16,644 nt of DNA from JBDTRY01 sp039931435 (GCA_039931435.1 JBDTRY010000062.1:1-16644); one strand, 5' to 3'; numbered from the stretch's first letter, positions 1-7,800 are shown. Translations and numbers: made by a program. Notes: generated by a model from the sequence alone, not told the origin.

Positions 1-9
1 CTGATGCAC
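1..9 (-). CDS. Possible 5' end of the riboswitch-controlled gene (partial)
   Basis: This is the likely start of a gene that leaves the window at its left edge. Read on the minus strand, GAGGAG (21-16) lies 6 bases before a GTG (9-7), giving V/M-H-Q before the edge. Another in-frame GTG at 30 has a poorer ribosome site. The call rests mainly on position: the c-di-GMP-I riboswitch at 158-72 is transcribed towards it. The product cannot be told from three codons. The plus strand is also open here (20 codons ending at 60), so the reading is tentative. Confidence 0.25.
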
Positions 10-56
10 AGGGCGCTCCTCGGCGATCACTTCCGGAACGCCCCCACGCAGGAGGG
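10..56 (-). promoter_or_regulatory. Candidate expression platform of the riboswitch
   Basis: Downstream of the aptamer on the minus strand, CCTCCT (55-50) can pair over five bases with the putative ribosome site GAGGAG (21-16). GGGGGCG (45-39) can alternatively pair with CGCCCT (15-10), directly before the GTG at 9. No U-tract terminator is seen. Control of translation initiation through these alternative pairings is therefore more likely than control of termination. The pairings were found by eye and no energies were computed. Confidence 0.35.
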
Positions 57-69
57 ATGAAGACTAACT

Positions 70-158
70 CTTCACGTTCGGTAACCCAGCCGTCTGATTA
101 CTTCAGACCCGTCGGCTTTGCGTCATCCCGTCGCCGGGATTTTGCCTTTTCGTTGTGG
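70..158 (-). ncRNA. Cyclic-di-GMP-I (GEMM-I) riboswitch
   Basis: This aptamer senses the second messenger c-di-GMP in the 5' leader of the gene leaving the left edge. Read on the minus strand it has all the class hallmarks in order: AAGGCAAA; a P2 hairpin with stem TCCCG/CGGGA and a GNRA loop GCGA (139-126); the core GACGCAAAGCC (124-114); a P3 arm with base AGCC/GGCT and distal stem GTCTGA/TCAGAC; and the closing GGGTTACC (87-80). A short P1 can form from CAC..CG and CG..GTG. By my alignment to the Vibrio Vc2 aptamer, the ligand-contacting positions equivalent to G20, A47 and C92 are G, A and C. This favours c-di-GMP over the cGAMP-type variants that carry A at position 20. The alignment was done by eye. 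Confidence 0.9.
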
Positions 159-172
159 TGATCGCTAATTTC

Positions 173-201
173 ATATTGAGGCAATCCGGCAAGAAAGTCA
201 A
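173..201 (-). promoter_or_regulatory. Sigma70-like promoter of the riboswitch transcript
   Basis: On the minus strand TTGACT (201-196) is followed after exactly 17 bases by CAATAT (178-173). This places the predicted transcription start near 166, just ahead of the aptamer. The -35 matches the consensus at 5 of 6 positions and the -10 at 3 of 6. It lies between the DUF971 stop codon and the aptamer, so the riboswitch RNA is probably its own transcription unit. Confidence 0.5.
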
Positions 202-232
202 CCGGTTCGAGGGCGCGGGCAAACGTGTTCGT

Positions 233-571
233 TCAGCTAGGCGGGATCGAACCTCTCGCTACCCGGCACTGCTCGCATGGGCAGAGGGCGCGCAGGCGGT
301 CGTGAGTCCAGAGTCCCCACGAATGCCCATCCGCCCAGTTGAACTGCAGCGCATAGTTTCCGACGCGTTCCACAGCCTGCAGTTCGAGGGAGCTCTCTGT
401 GAGCTGCGGCTCCGGCCGGGCAGGGAGTCTTCCAAACAGATCGGGTTCCCCGGCGCAGAACGCGCATGGGCAGCTTCGGCGGAGGTCCTCCATTGCATAG
501 TAGGATTCATGCCCATCATCCCAGACGACGACGAAAAGGCCACCGAGTTGCTGATAGGATTCCGGCTTCAC
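233..571 (-). CDS. DUF971 (GBBH-like N-terminal) domain protein
   Basis: This small cytosolic protein is probably 112 residues and consists almost entirely of a DUF971 domain (gamma-butyrobetaine-hydroxylase-like N-terminal domain). Visible features are VVWDDGHESYY followed by the cysteine cluster CPCAFC, and a second half with LQFNWADGHSWG and CPCEQC. Stand-alone members have been linked to metal or Fe-S handling in other bacteria, but no function is assigned here. The open frame runs back to 784, across the start of truA on the other strand. I chose the GTG at 571 because it leaves the usual short lead-in before the domain; no clear ribosome site supports it. It is divergent from truA, with about 95 bp between them. 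Confidence 0.75.
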   Translation of the reverse strand: MKPESYQQLGGLFVVVWDDGHESYYAMEDLRRSCPCAFCAGEPDLFGRLPARPEPQLTESSLELQAVERVGNYALQFNWADGHSWGLWTHDRLRALCPCEQCRVARGSIPPS

Positions 572-666
572 GGGCGCATTGTACTGTCGCGTGGGTCCGG
601 CGCGGCGCTCAGACGGACGAGATCGCCGTCTCTTGCTCGGATGACGACAGGCGGAGTTCGTAAGAA

Positions 667-1617
667 ATGGCAGATCGCTCCGATTCCCGGCGCTCGGGAG
701 TTCGTCCGGCAAGCTCGAAGAGACGGCCCGCCCGACCCTCGAGCGTTTCGATAGAGGGCAAAAGCGGTCGTACCCGCCGGACAACCGTCCCCCGGGAACA
801 GTCGACGACGTACAAGCTACTGATCGAGTACGAAGGCACCCGGTACTCGGGATGGCAGGCGCAGTCGAACACTCCTAAAACGGTGCAGGGGCGACTCGTG
901 GCCGCCGCCTCCCAAACCTTCGGTGCAGTCGAAATCGGAGGATCGGGTCGCACAGATGCCGGTGTTCACGCTGCCGGCCAGGTCGCACACCTTCGTATGA
1001 ACAAAAAGGCAGCCCCTGATGAAATACGCCGGGCATTGAATGACGAGCTGCCGGCGGACATTCACGTCATTCGCGTCGAGCCGGTCAGCGACCGCTTTCA
1101 CGCCCGGCACGACGCACTGGGGCGCGTGTATCTCTATCAGATCTCGACGCGGCGAACGGCGTTCGCCAAACCATTTGTCTGGTGGATCAAGGACCGCCTC
1201 GATGTGGACCGGATGGCCGAGGCGGCGCAACTCATCGCCGGCCGGCGCGATTTCACGCGCTTCACCGACAAGCGGGCCACGAATGAATCCATGAGTGTCG
1301 AGGTCGAGCTGGCTGATGTTGCGCCGGTGGACGATCTCATCCTCGTACGAATCGCAGCGTCGCACTTTCTCTGGAAGATGGTCAGAAAGCTCGTCTCCGC
1401 ACTGGTTGAAGTCGGACGAGGAACGCTTCCACAGGCGGAGTTCGATCGACTGCTGAATGATCCCGCGGCCGCTCCCTTCCAGCCGACGGCATCACCGTCC
1501 GGCCTTTTTCTGGAGGCGGTGATTTACCCGGGTGAACAATTCGATCGGCCGCTGCTGCCGATCGTACCTGTCTCCACGATTCTCGGGGCGTCCGTACATC
1601 GGAAACGCAATGCTTGA
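667..1617 (+). CDS. truA: tRNA pseudouridine synthase A
   Basis: TruA converts uridines 38-40 of the tRNA anticodon arm to pseudouridine. The catalytic motif GSGRTDAGVHAAGQ holds the nucleophile Asp97. Other family signatures are YEGTRYSGWQ (about 55-64), RFHARHDALGRVYLYQI, FTRF and FLWKMVRKLV. The protein is 316 residues against about 270 in E. coli. The excess is an Arg/Ser/Pro-rich N-terminal tail of about 46 residues and a C-terminal tail of about 25. The start is ATG 667, about 10 bases after GGCGGAG. No other ATG, GTG or TTG occurs in frame before the conserved domain, so the tail is probably real. Its stop overlaps the thiL start by 8 bp, so the two genes are likely translationally coupled. 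Confidence 0.96.
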   Translation: MADRSDSRRSGVRPASSKRRPARPSSVSIEGKSGRTRRTTVPREQSTTYKLLIEYEGTRYSGWQAQSNTPKTVQGRLVAAASQTFGAVEIGGSGRTDAGVHAAGQVAHLRMNKKAAPDEIRRALNDELPADIHVIRVEPVSDRFHARHDALGRVYLYQISTRRTAFAKPFVWWIKDRLDVDRMAEAAQLIAGRRDFTRFTDKRATNESMSVEVELADVAPVDDLILVRIAASHFLWKMVRKLVSALVEVGRGTLPQAEFDRLLNDPAAAPFQPTASPSGLFLEAVIYPGEQFDRPLLPIVPVSTILGASVHRKRNA

Positions 1618-2626
1618 TGAAGCCGCGCTGATCGCGAAGATCACGGCGGCCTTACCGTCCTTCACGGAAGGGCTGGGTATCGGGGACGATGCCGCCGTCC
1701 TGCAGGCGACGGGCACGCTCGTGGTTACTACAGACCTGTTGCTCGAAGACGTCGATTTCACCGCAGCTACCGCCATCGAACATGTGATGGCCAAGAGCTT
1801 CGCTGCGAATTTATCCGACGTTGCGGCGATGGGTGCCACCCCTTTCGCCTATCTGCTGACCCTCGGGCTGACGAATACCGCCATCGAGCAGTTCGATCGT
1901 CTTGTGGCCGCACTGGCTGCCGGCTCTCGCGAGTTCGGAGTTCAATTAATCGGAGGCGATCTTTCGAGGTCGGAGAAACTTCTCGTGTCGATCACGGCCT
2001 TTGGTCGTTTTGCTTCCGGTGCGACGCCTCTGCTCCGCAGCGCTGCCCTGCCTGGCCATCAGGTTTTCGTCAGTCGGCCGCTGGGCGGAGCTTCGGCGGG
2101 TCTGCAGCTTCTCCGTGCGGGTTGGACGATCGATGCCACGTCGGCGGTGAGGCCGCCGGAGGGCTCCAGCGCTTCGTATTCGCAGCGCGAATTCGCCCGT
2201 TCAGCGCTGCTTCGTCAGCTGTCGCCCGAACCCGAAGTCTCTCTCGGAGCGCTGCTGGCGAAGCTTTCCACAACCGGTGCCTGCATCGATGTCTCCGACG
2301 GTCTCTCCACCGATCTCCATCGAATCTGTCGAGCTTCGCGCTGTGGCGCGGTGCTCGAACGGGAACGCATTCCTGGGTTTCCTGATCTGGCTGCCAATGC
2401 TCTTTTTCTGGGGACGGGAGATCCTTTCGCCGCGGTGCTTCACGGCGGCGAGGAGTTTGCCTTGCTGTTCACGTCCACGCTGGGCGAATCAGAATTGAGT
2501 GAGATCGCCGGCCGCCGCGTTTACTCCATCGGTCGGATCGTGGACGGCCACTCGGTCGTCCTGCAGTACGGATCGCAGGAGGAGAAACTGGAGCCAGCAG
2601 GTTTCGATCATTTCGCGCAGGGATGA
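1610..2626 (+). CDS. thiL: Thiamine-monophosphate kinase
   Basis: ThiL phosphorylates thiamine monophosphate with ATP to give thiamine pyrophosphate, the last step of cofactor synthesis. The protein has 338 residues, near the family norm. It belongs to the PurM/AIR-synthase-like fold. Visible metal- and nucleotide-binding signatures are GIGDDAAVL (about 23-31), TTDLLLEDVDF (about 40-50), KSFAANLSDVAAMGA, GGDLSRS, IDVSDGLSTDL and HGGEEFALLF. I chose ATG 1610, where the conserved N-terminus begins, over the open frame from 1532, which would lie deep inside truA. The start sits in ATGCTTGA, which also contains the truA stop. The two genes form a short plus-strand unit; no other thi gene is in the window. 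Confidence 0.96.
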   Translation: MLDEAALIAKITAALPSFTEGLGIGDDAAVLQATGTLVVTTDLLLEDVDFTAATAIEHVMAKSFAANLSDVAAMGATPFAYLLTLGLTNTAIEQFDRLVAALAAGSREFGVQLIGGDLSRSEKLLVSITAFGRFASGATPLLRSAALPGHQVFVSRPLGGASAGLQLLRAGWTIDATSAVRPPEGSSASYSQREFARSALLRQLSPEPEVSLGALLAKLSTTGACIDVSDGLSTDLHRICRASRCGAVLERERIPGFPDLAANALFLGTGDPFAAVLHGGEEFALLFTSTLGESELSEIAGRRVYSIGRIVDGHSVVLQYGSQEEKLEPAGFDHFAQG

Positions 2627-2660
2627 AAGGAAGTCCCGCGTCGTTCGCGTAGTGAGCGCT

Positions 2661-2746
2661 TGTTATTCCGAAGCGAAGCGAGGGATCTCCCGTACGTGCA
2701 ACGACGACCGGTCTTACACGCGCGTGAGGTCCCTGCTCGCTTCGCT
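2661..2746. repeat. Dispersed intergenic hairpin repeat, copy A
   Basis: The arms AGCGAAGCGAGGGATCTC (2672-2689) and GAGGTCCCTGCTCGCTTCGCT (2726-2746) are imperfect inverted repeats around an approximately 36-base centre. The element matches copy C at 16503-16586 along most of its length. Shared parts are the TGTYATYC lead, GAAGCGAAGCGA, the central GACGAC..GGTC/CGTC stretch and ACGCGCG..AG.TCC. It lies in intergenic DNA just after thiL, where the hairpin could act as a transcript end. Confidence 0.7.
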
Positions 2747-2749
2747 CGT

Positions 2750-2835
2750 GAGACTGTGTCAAATGTATCTTGAAATCACAACCGGCCCTACGAGTTCGTG
2801 CTTCTCTGAGGTTCCCCTGGTTTTGACACAGCCTC
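2750..2835. mobile_element. MITE-like element with 14-bp terminal inverted repeats
   Basis: The ends GAGACTGTGTCAAA (2750-2763) and TTTGACACAGCCTC (2822-2835) are inverted repeats with one mismatch, enclosing 58 bases without coding potential. GAG-CTGTGTCAAA resembles termini of some insertion sequences. This could be a non-autonomous IS derivative or a relic made of two IS ends. I could not identify a clean target-site duplication. A plain long-loop hairpin is the alternative. Confidence 0.35.
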
Positions 2836-2981
2836 TCGTTCGGGATGCCACGATTGTTGACTCGCGCGTTTCAATTAGCTGGCGTCTGGTAGCTGACGTC
2901 GGGCGAAATTGTCATCGTGAGTGGACAAACAGCGGCAACGCTGAACCAGGGTAAAGAAACTCGATCCTGGCCTGAGTTTCC

Positions 2982-3095
2982 TGCAAGGGAGCGGAGCAAC
3001 TGAGGGATCTCTTCAACGAAGGTCGTGCAATTACGTACGATGGGGGCCGGGGAGGTAGAAGAGTTCCTTCGCTCGACGACTCAGAATGACACGCC
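2982..3095. repeat. Dispersed intergenic hairpin repeat, copy B
   Basis: This is a more diverged member of the same family. The left arm is GAGCGGAGCAACTGAGGGATCTCTT (2989-3013 approximately). The right arm, AAGAGTTCCTTCGCTC followed by TCAGAATGACACGCC (3081-3095), reads on the minus strand as GGCGTGTCATTCTGA. The latter matches the GGCGTGTCATCCTGA at the start of copy C at all but one base. It lies about 20 bp beyond the stop of the DUF1772-like gene and may form the 3' end of that operon's transcript. Confidence 0.6.
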
Positions 3096-3116
3096 ATGGA
3101 ATCGTGTCATTTCACG

Positions 3117-3599
3117 TCAACTCCTTACTTCGCGCTTGGCAACATTCGACATCACCGCGCAGACGAAGGCCCCGATGCCGCATGCGGTGCGCATGCTGTG
3201 CGCCAGCTCCCAGTTCTTGCGGAGAGTCTCGGAATCGGAACTGGGATAGTCGACCGGAGTGAGCGTATCGAGCTTGCGCGTGATCGGTACAGTGACGAAC
3301 ATCGTCGCGGCGAGGACGCCTGTCAGTCCCAGCGTTGCCAGAACGTCTAGCGTACGCCGGGCGGAGGTCTGATTCCGTGAACCGATTGCCAGAGTCATGG
3401 AAGTGGCCAGAGCCACAGGTCCGATCGAATTGAAATACTTCGCGGCGCTGGCAGGCATCGCATTCCATTGATGATGCTGGGGACGCTCCGCTTCCCATCC
3501 GGGAGTCAGAGCCGATTCGCCGAAACCCAGGGATCCGGCCAGCAGCCCGGACGCAGTGAGATTCACAAAGCGAATCACCGTCTCAATCGACCGATTCAT
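3117..3599 (-). CDS. DUF1772-like membrane protein
   Basis: This is a 160-residue membrane protein of unknown function. It has about four hydrophobic segments: near residues 8-25, about 55-72, about 85-105 and 137-152. The tail VPITRKLDTL followed by LRKNWELAHSMRTACGIGAF resembles the end of DUF1772 (anthrone-oxygenase-like) proteins, where P-N/T-R, a W and an H..RT motif recur. The start is ATG 3599, six bases after a strong AAGGAG; an open frame further back to 3656 is ignored. It lies 10 bp after the DUF1634 gene and is the last gene of the TauE module. The family call is by eye, and no enzyme activity is claimed. Confidence 0.6.
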   Translation of the reverse strand: MNRSIETVIRFVNLTASGLLAGSLGFGESALTPGWEAERPQHHQWNAMPASAAKYFNSIGPVALATSMTLAIGSRNQTSARRTLDVLATLGLTGVLAATMFVTVPITRKLDTLTPVDYPSSDSETLRKNWELAHSMRTACGIGAFVCAVMSNVAKREVRS

Positions 3600-3609
3600 C
3601 CACATCTCC

Positions 3610-3942
3610 TTAGCCGACACCAATCGTAACACTGGCCGCCAGCAGAAAGAGTACAACGATCGAGATCAATGCAAAAGGCGTTTCGCGGGAACGAATGAAC
3701 TCCACGACCAGGACCCCCACGCGCAGAACCGGAGTGGCCATGAGCACAAGCAGGCCGGCATCGATCGTCGAAGTGGCGTCGCCTCGAAGCAGTCCATGCA
3801 CAATGGCTCGCAGTCCGTGCACGCCAACCAGCGCAGGACCGCCGGAGAGCACCGCTTCGGTGAGTCCGATGGCCAGCAGCAGAAAACTGACGATGACGCC
3901 TGTGAGAAGTACGTAAGCGACGGCGGTGTTTTTGCGCTCCAT
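3610..3942 (-). CDS. DUF1634 membrane protein
   Basis: This 110-residue protein has three predicted membrane helices, near residues 8-28, 58-82 and 88-108. They are separated by the DUF1634-like stretch GVHGLRAIVHGLL, and LLVLMATPVLRVGVLVVEF follows. DUF1634 genes are commonly found directly after TauE/SafE permease genes, as here, so a role as a small partner or regulator of the transporter is likely, though not shown. The ATG at 3942 is only 4 bases after the permease stop, with GGCGAGGCTGAG as the probable ribosome site lying in the permease's last codons. This suggests translational coupling. Confidence 0.85.
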   Translation of the reverse strand: MERKNTAVAYVLLTGVIVSFLLLAIGLTEAVLSGGPALVGVHGLRAIVHGLLRGDATSTIDAGLLVLMATPVLRVGVLVVEFIRSRETPFALISIVVLFLLAASVTIGVG

Positions 3943-3946
3943 CAGC

Positions 3947-4807
3947 TCAGCCTCGCCATGCTTTCCAGAGCATCTGCGCGGCCGTGATCACCATGATCAT
4001 GGCGAAGGCCTTCCGCAGTCGACCTGATTGCAGCCGGCCCGATAGAGAGGTCCCACTTCGTGATCCCAGAAAGACGCCGGCAGCAGTTGCCCCGGTGAGA
4101 AACGGCAGCACATCGCCGCGCCCGTAAAAAACGAATGCGCTGGCCACGGCCGTGACGCCGATCATGAAATTCGACGTGGCCGCGGCGGCCTTCATGGGGA
4201 TTCCGCAATACGTCACCAGCACCGGGACTTTCAGAATGCCACCGCCCACGCCCAGAAGACCGCTGAGAACTCCGGCCAGCGAGGAAATGCCGAACGCCAC
4301 AGGAAGCCTTCTGACCGAGTAGCGAACGAAGCTCCCGGAGGCGCCGTCGAAGTACTCGCCATCCAGTTTGCGACTGAACCCTCGCTCCGGCTCCGGTTCT
4401 CCGCCTGCTGGTATCAGTTCCCCGCCGGTGCCCTCCTCAGCATCCACGCCTCGGGCCATGGGCACAACCATGAGCAGCATTGCCGCTCCGAACAGGGTCA
4501 TCAGCGTTCGCGCGTGAAGAATCCCTGCCAGCAGTCCGCCGAGCATGGCCCCCACTACCGTGCACACCTCCAGCGTCATGCCCAGTCGCACGTTGGCAGT
4601 GCCCGTCGAGACATTTCTCGAGGCGGCGGCGCTGGAAGTAGCGATGACACAAATAAGGGACGTGGCGATGGCGTTGTGCATGGGAACTTTCAGCAACAGC
4701 ACCAGGATGGGAATGATCAGAATGCCGCCGCCCAGGCCGAAAAGAGCGCCGACCATTCCGGCGGCGAAACCGGAGAGCGCAAGAATCATGACGTGGGCGA
4801 TTGTCAT
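3947..4807 (-). CDS. TauE/SafE family permease
   Basis: This is a 286-residue inner-membrane permease of the TauE/SafE (DUF81) family, whose characterised members export sulfite or sulfoacetate or take up organosulfur anions. The substrate here is unknown. The two homologous halves are clear: the first starts near residue 8 with GALFGLGGGILIIPILV, the second near residue 175 with GLLGVGGGILKVPVLV. Each is followed by NAIATSL-type or AAATSNF-type helices. A charged loop (about 118-160, rich in Glu, Gly and Pro) links the halves. It heads the TauE-DUF1634-DUF1772-like set. It begins 72 bp after the large TPR gene on the same strand and could be co-transcribed with it. No strong ribosome site is visible before ATG 4807. 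Confidence 0.9.
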   Translation of the reverse strand: MTIAHVMILALSGFAAGMVGALFGLGGGILIIPILVLLLKVPMHNAIATSLICVIATSSAAASRNVSTGTANVRLGMTLEVCTVVGAMLGGLLAGILHARTLMTLFGAAMLLMVVPMARGVDAEEGTGGELIPAGGEPEPERGFSRKLDGEYFDGASGSFVRYSVRRLPVAFGISSLAGVLSGLLGVGGGILKVPVLVTYCGIPMKAAAATSNFMIGVTAVASAFVFYGRGDVLPFLTGATAAGVFLGSRSGTSLSGRLQSGRLRKAFAMIMVITAAQMLWKAWRG

Positions 4808-4879
4808 TGCGTGCGGCTGCGCCGGGAAGAGCAGCCGATATTCGAAGATCCAGTGAGCGGCGAAGAGCCCGCCATCTGG

Positions 4880-7800
4880 CTATTGCGCCCGCTTCACGTC
4901 TTCCAGTTCCTTGATGCGGCTGCCTACGTCGCGGTACTTGCTGTTGACTCCGTACACTTCCAGAAAATTCTTGTGAGCGTTTTCAATGTCTCCCGTCTCC
5001 AGATAAGCGAGAGCAAGGTCGTAGAGCACTCCGAGATGTTCGTCCTCGGAAATCTCGGGCATCTCAATCGCTTTCCTGTACCACTTGATGGCCAGTTGAG
5101 GCATCCCTTTCTCCAGAAAGCAGAGACCAAGCATCGAACAACCGTCGATGGCCCGGGCAGGATCCTTGGAGGCAAGCTGGAACTCGCCGATGGCCTCATC
5201 GATCAACCCCATTTCCTTATAGGCGATCCCAAGGTTGTAGTGCGTTTCGTAATCTTCGGTGTCCAGCTGCTGTTCGACGCCCTTCTTGAACTCCCGGAAG
5301 ATCTGGTCGAGCGACTGATCGTCTTCAGAAAGAGCGGGCATCTCCTGAAGGTACTCGTCGAGATCATTTTCCAGTTCCTGGGCCAGATCGAAGAAACTGT
5401 CCTCCGCTGCGAAGATGTCGGCAGAATCTGCAGCAACATCACTGAAAGGGGCTGTGGGCTGGTCACTACTGTCCGCTGCTTTCTCCTCGACCGTTCCTGG
5501 AACGAACAATTCTTCAGGATCAGGATCCGTCGTGGACGTTCCGCTACCCGAGGTTCGCGATGGAGAGGGAAGGATGGCATCGAACTGCTGTCCCCGCAGC
5601 ACCAATTCGGGATGCTGCGGAAACTGTGTGTTTAGAATCTGTAGCTTGTTTCGGGCTTCTTCAACCAGTTCCTGTTCGATATAGAAGTCGAGCTCGCCGA
5701 GGTCTTCTGCTGACGGCACACTGTTCTGTGAATCATCCGCGTACGCGTAGCGAACCGCTTCGTCCCCGTAGAACAGGGCATCGTCACCATCTTCGGAAAG
5801 GTCAGCCTCCTCGGAGGCCATTTCTTCCAGGATGGGTTCGCTCGAGATTTCCGGCCTGTCATCGGAGGCGATCGATTCCACTTCTGCCATTTCCCCGAAC
5901 GTCCCGAGGGGCTCGGCCTGCGGATTCTCCTCTGCCTCGCCGGCGGCCGTCGGGTGCGCAGGCTCGGCGTCCGCCACCAACGTATTTTCGACCGTCCCGC
6001 TGTCTGCCTTGGGATCGTCCGCAACGCGGGGCAGGATCTCCGCCCCGCGCTCATCTACCTGGCCCCGGTCGTCCGACGATTGTTCGTGAACACTGGCTTC
6101 TTCCGGCTCGGTGATCGGCGCTGCTGAATCGATGGAGATGGTCTGCTCCGGAACCTCGTCGAGAAACGGGCCAGCGGACTCGGGAACCGGTTCCTCTGTG
6201 AGTACCGGCTCACCTTCAGACTCATCTTCCGCTCCGCGATCGTCCTCTGATTCGCCAAAGCTCCGATTTTCCGCGACGATCGAGTCCCCGAAGTCCCCGC
6301 GGGCGAAATCCTCCGGCAAGTCTGCGCCGGCAATTTCTCGATTTACTGCACTCACTGACTCAGAACCGCCGGTTTCGGCGGTTTCGATCTCTTCCAGAAG
6401 CTCGGGGAGATCATCAATGACCGGCAGGTCGTCCAGGGTCGGTAGATCATCGATGATGATCGTATCCAGGTCGAACTCGTATTCCGCCTGATCAGTCTCG
6501 ATCGGTGCCGCGCGGATCTCCGCTGGCGGAGATAGGGTTTCTTCGGCTTTCACTCCAGGCAAAGGGGATTCCCCGGAAACTCCCGGCGCAGTGGCGGCCG
6601 ACTCGATGAGGATCTCATCGATCGAGAATTCTCCCCCGTAGGGAATACCCACTTCCTGTCCGGTCTGGCTGCTGCCTGAGAAATCCAGCTCAATGCCTGG
6701 TGTCGAGCCTGTCGGTTGAGGAGCCGGCCGTGATTCTGCTGCGTCGATCGTGGCCAGATGTTCTTCGAGGTCGATTTCTTCTTCAATCTCCAGGTCGAAG
6801 TCCTGATCATGCTCGATCGCCGGGATGGGCTCGATTGGTCGAGCGGCCGAAGCTCTGGGATGGATGCGCTCAGGCTGGGCTGGCGGCATATTGTCCGGCG
6901 CCGAGTGGGCCGCTGGGTGTGCAGCGCTTTTCAAGCTGACGGGGTAGCCGCGGTTGATGATGTCATGCTCGACGTTCTCTGCCATCTGCCACTCGCCGCG
7001 ATCGCGGAGCAGCAGGATGTATTGTTCTGCCGTCGAAGAGACATGGGCGGCGATCCCTTCATTGAGGTAGACCGCGAGGAGCTTTTCCCACGCGGGCAGG
7101 TGTCTCGGTGCCCGCTCCAGAACTTCTTGAAGGTGCTCTACCGCTTTGTCGGTCAGTCCATATTTCGCAAAGACTTCAGCTTCGGTCAGGTGATCGGTGA
7201 CAAACTCCAGATCGTCGCGGCTCATTTCCGCTTGCGGGGCGACCGGCGTGGTGGCCGAACCACCCCGGGTCGCTGAGACCGGCTGCACATCCGGCTCAGG
7301 GGTCAGCTCCATGTCATAAGTCAGTTCGTGGATTGGCTGGACCGGTTCATCGTCGTAGGGAAGTGAATCGGGCGCGGGTGAATCCGAGCCATTGATGAGC
7401 AGGTCCTCGGCAGGCTGGATCTCGTCATCGATGTCTTCGAAGGTGCCGCCGATCTGCTTGCGGACGAACAGCAGCTTTTCCCTGTTCTGTAGATTTTCGG
7501 GATCGAGGCGGATCAGCTCCCGAAGCACTCTCTCAGCCGCGGGGAAGGCGCTGCCGGCAATGAAGGCTTCGGCGAGACGGTTCGTGGCTTCGATCACATT
7601 CGGCTTCTCATTGAGCCTCGTGTACGCCTCCACGAGCTTCTCCAGGGCGCCGGTGTGATTCGGTTCGACCTTGAGGATCTGATCGAGAAGGTCGAGTGCC
7701 GATGCTCCCTCGGCGCGGTCGAGAGCAACGTTGATGATGGGAGCGGTGAGCTCAAGAGCGCGATCGGGTTTTCCCTGGCGAAGGTAGAGACTGGCCAGCT

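Larger units (their letters stand above)
2627..3116. other. Gene-free region rich in repeats between thiL and the DUF1772-like gene
   Basis: No convincing gene is seen in this convergent intergenic region; the short open frames lack family features and ribosome sites. It holds two dispersed-repeat copies (2661-2746 and about 2982-3095), a MITE-like inverted repeat (2750-2835) and a small hairpin GAAACTC/GAGTTTC (2956-2962 with 2974-2980). The stretch 2836-2955 shows nothing recognisable. Confidence 0.7.

Noticed and set aside
1..60. Plus-strand open frame ending in TGA at 58-60, with a second frame starting ATG 57 after AGGAGG
   Set aside because: It lies antisense to the riboswitch expression platform, has only 20 codons, and the downstream 33-codon frame runs through the antisense of the aptamer. 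The AGGAGG is explained as the complement of the CCTCCT anti-ribosome-site segment.
70..158. cGAMP-selective variant of the GEMM-I aptamer
   Set aside because: By my hand alignment the G20-equivalent base is G (AAGGCAAA), whereas the cGAMP variants carry A there. A covariance alignment could change this.
155..754. Plus-strand 199-codon frame
   Set aside because: It is antisense to the DUF971 domain, whose cysteine motifs are clear, and overlaps the riboswitch promoter. Its protein is basic, without family features.
2661..3095. Possible CRISPR array from repeated segments
   Set aside because: The copies are diverged, unevenly spaced, self-complementary over long arms, and have no spacer-like units or cas genes.
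4514..5635. Plus-strand 373-codon frame
   Set aside because: It is antisense to both the TauE permease and the TPR gene, crosses their boundary, and shows no recognisable domain.
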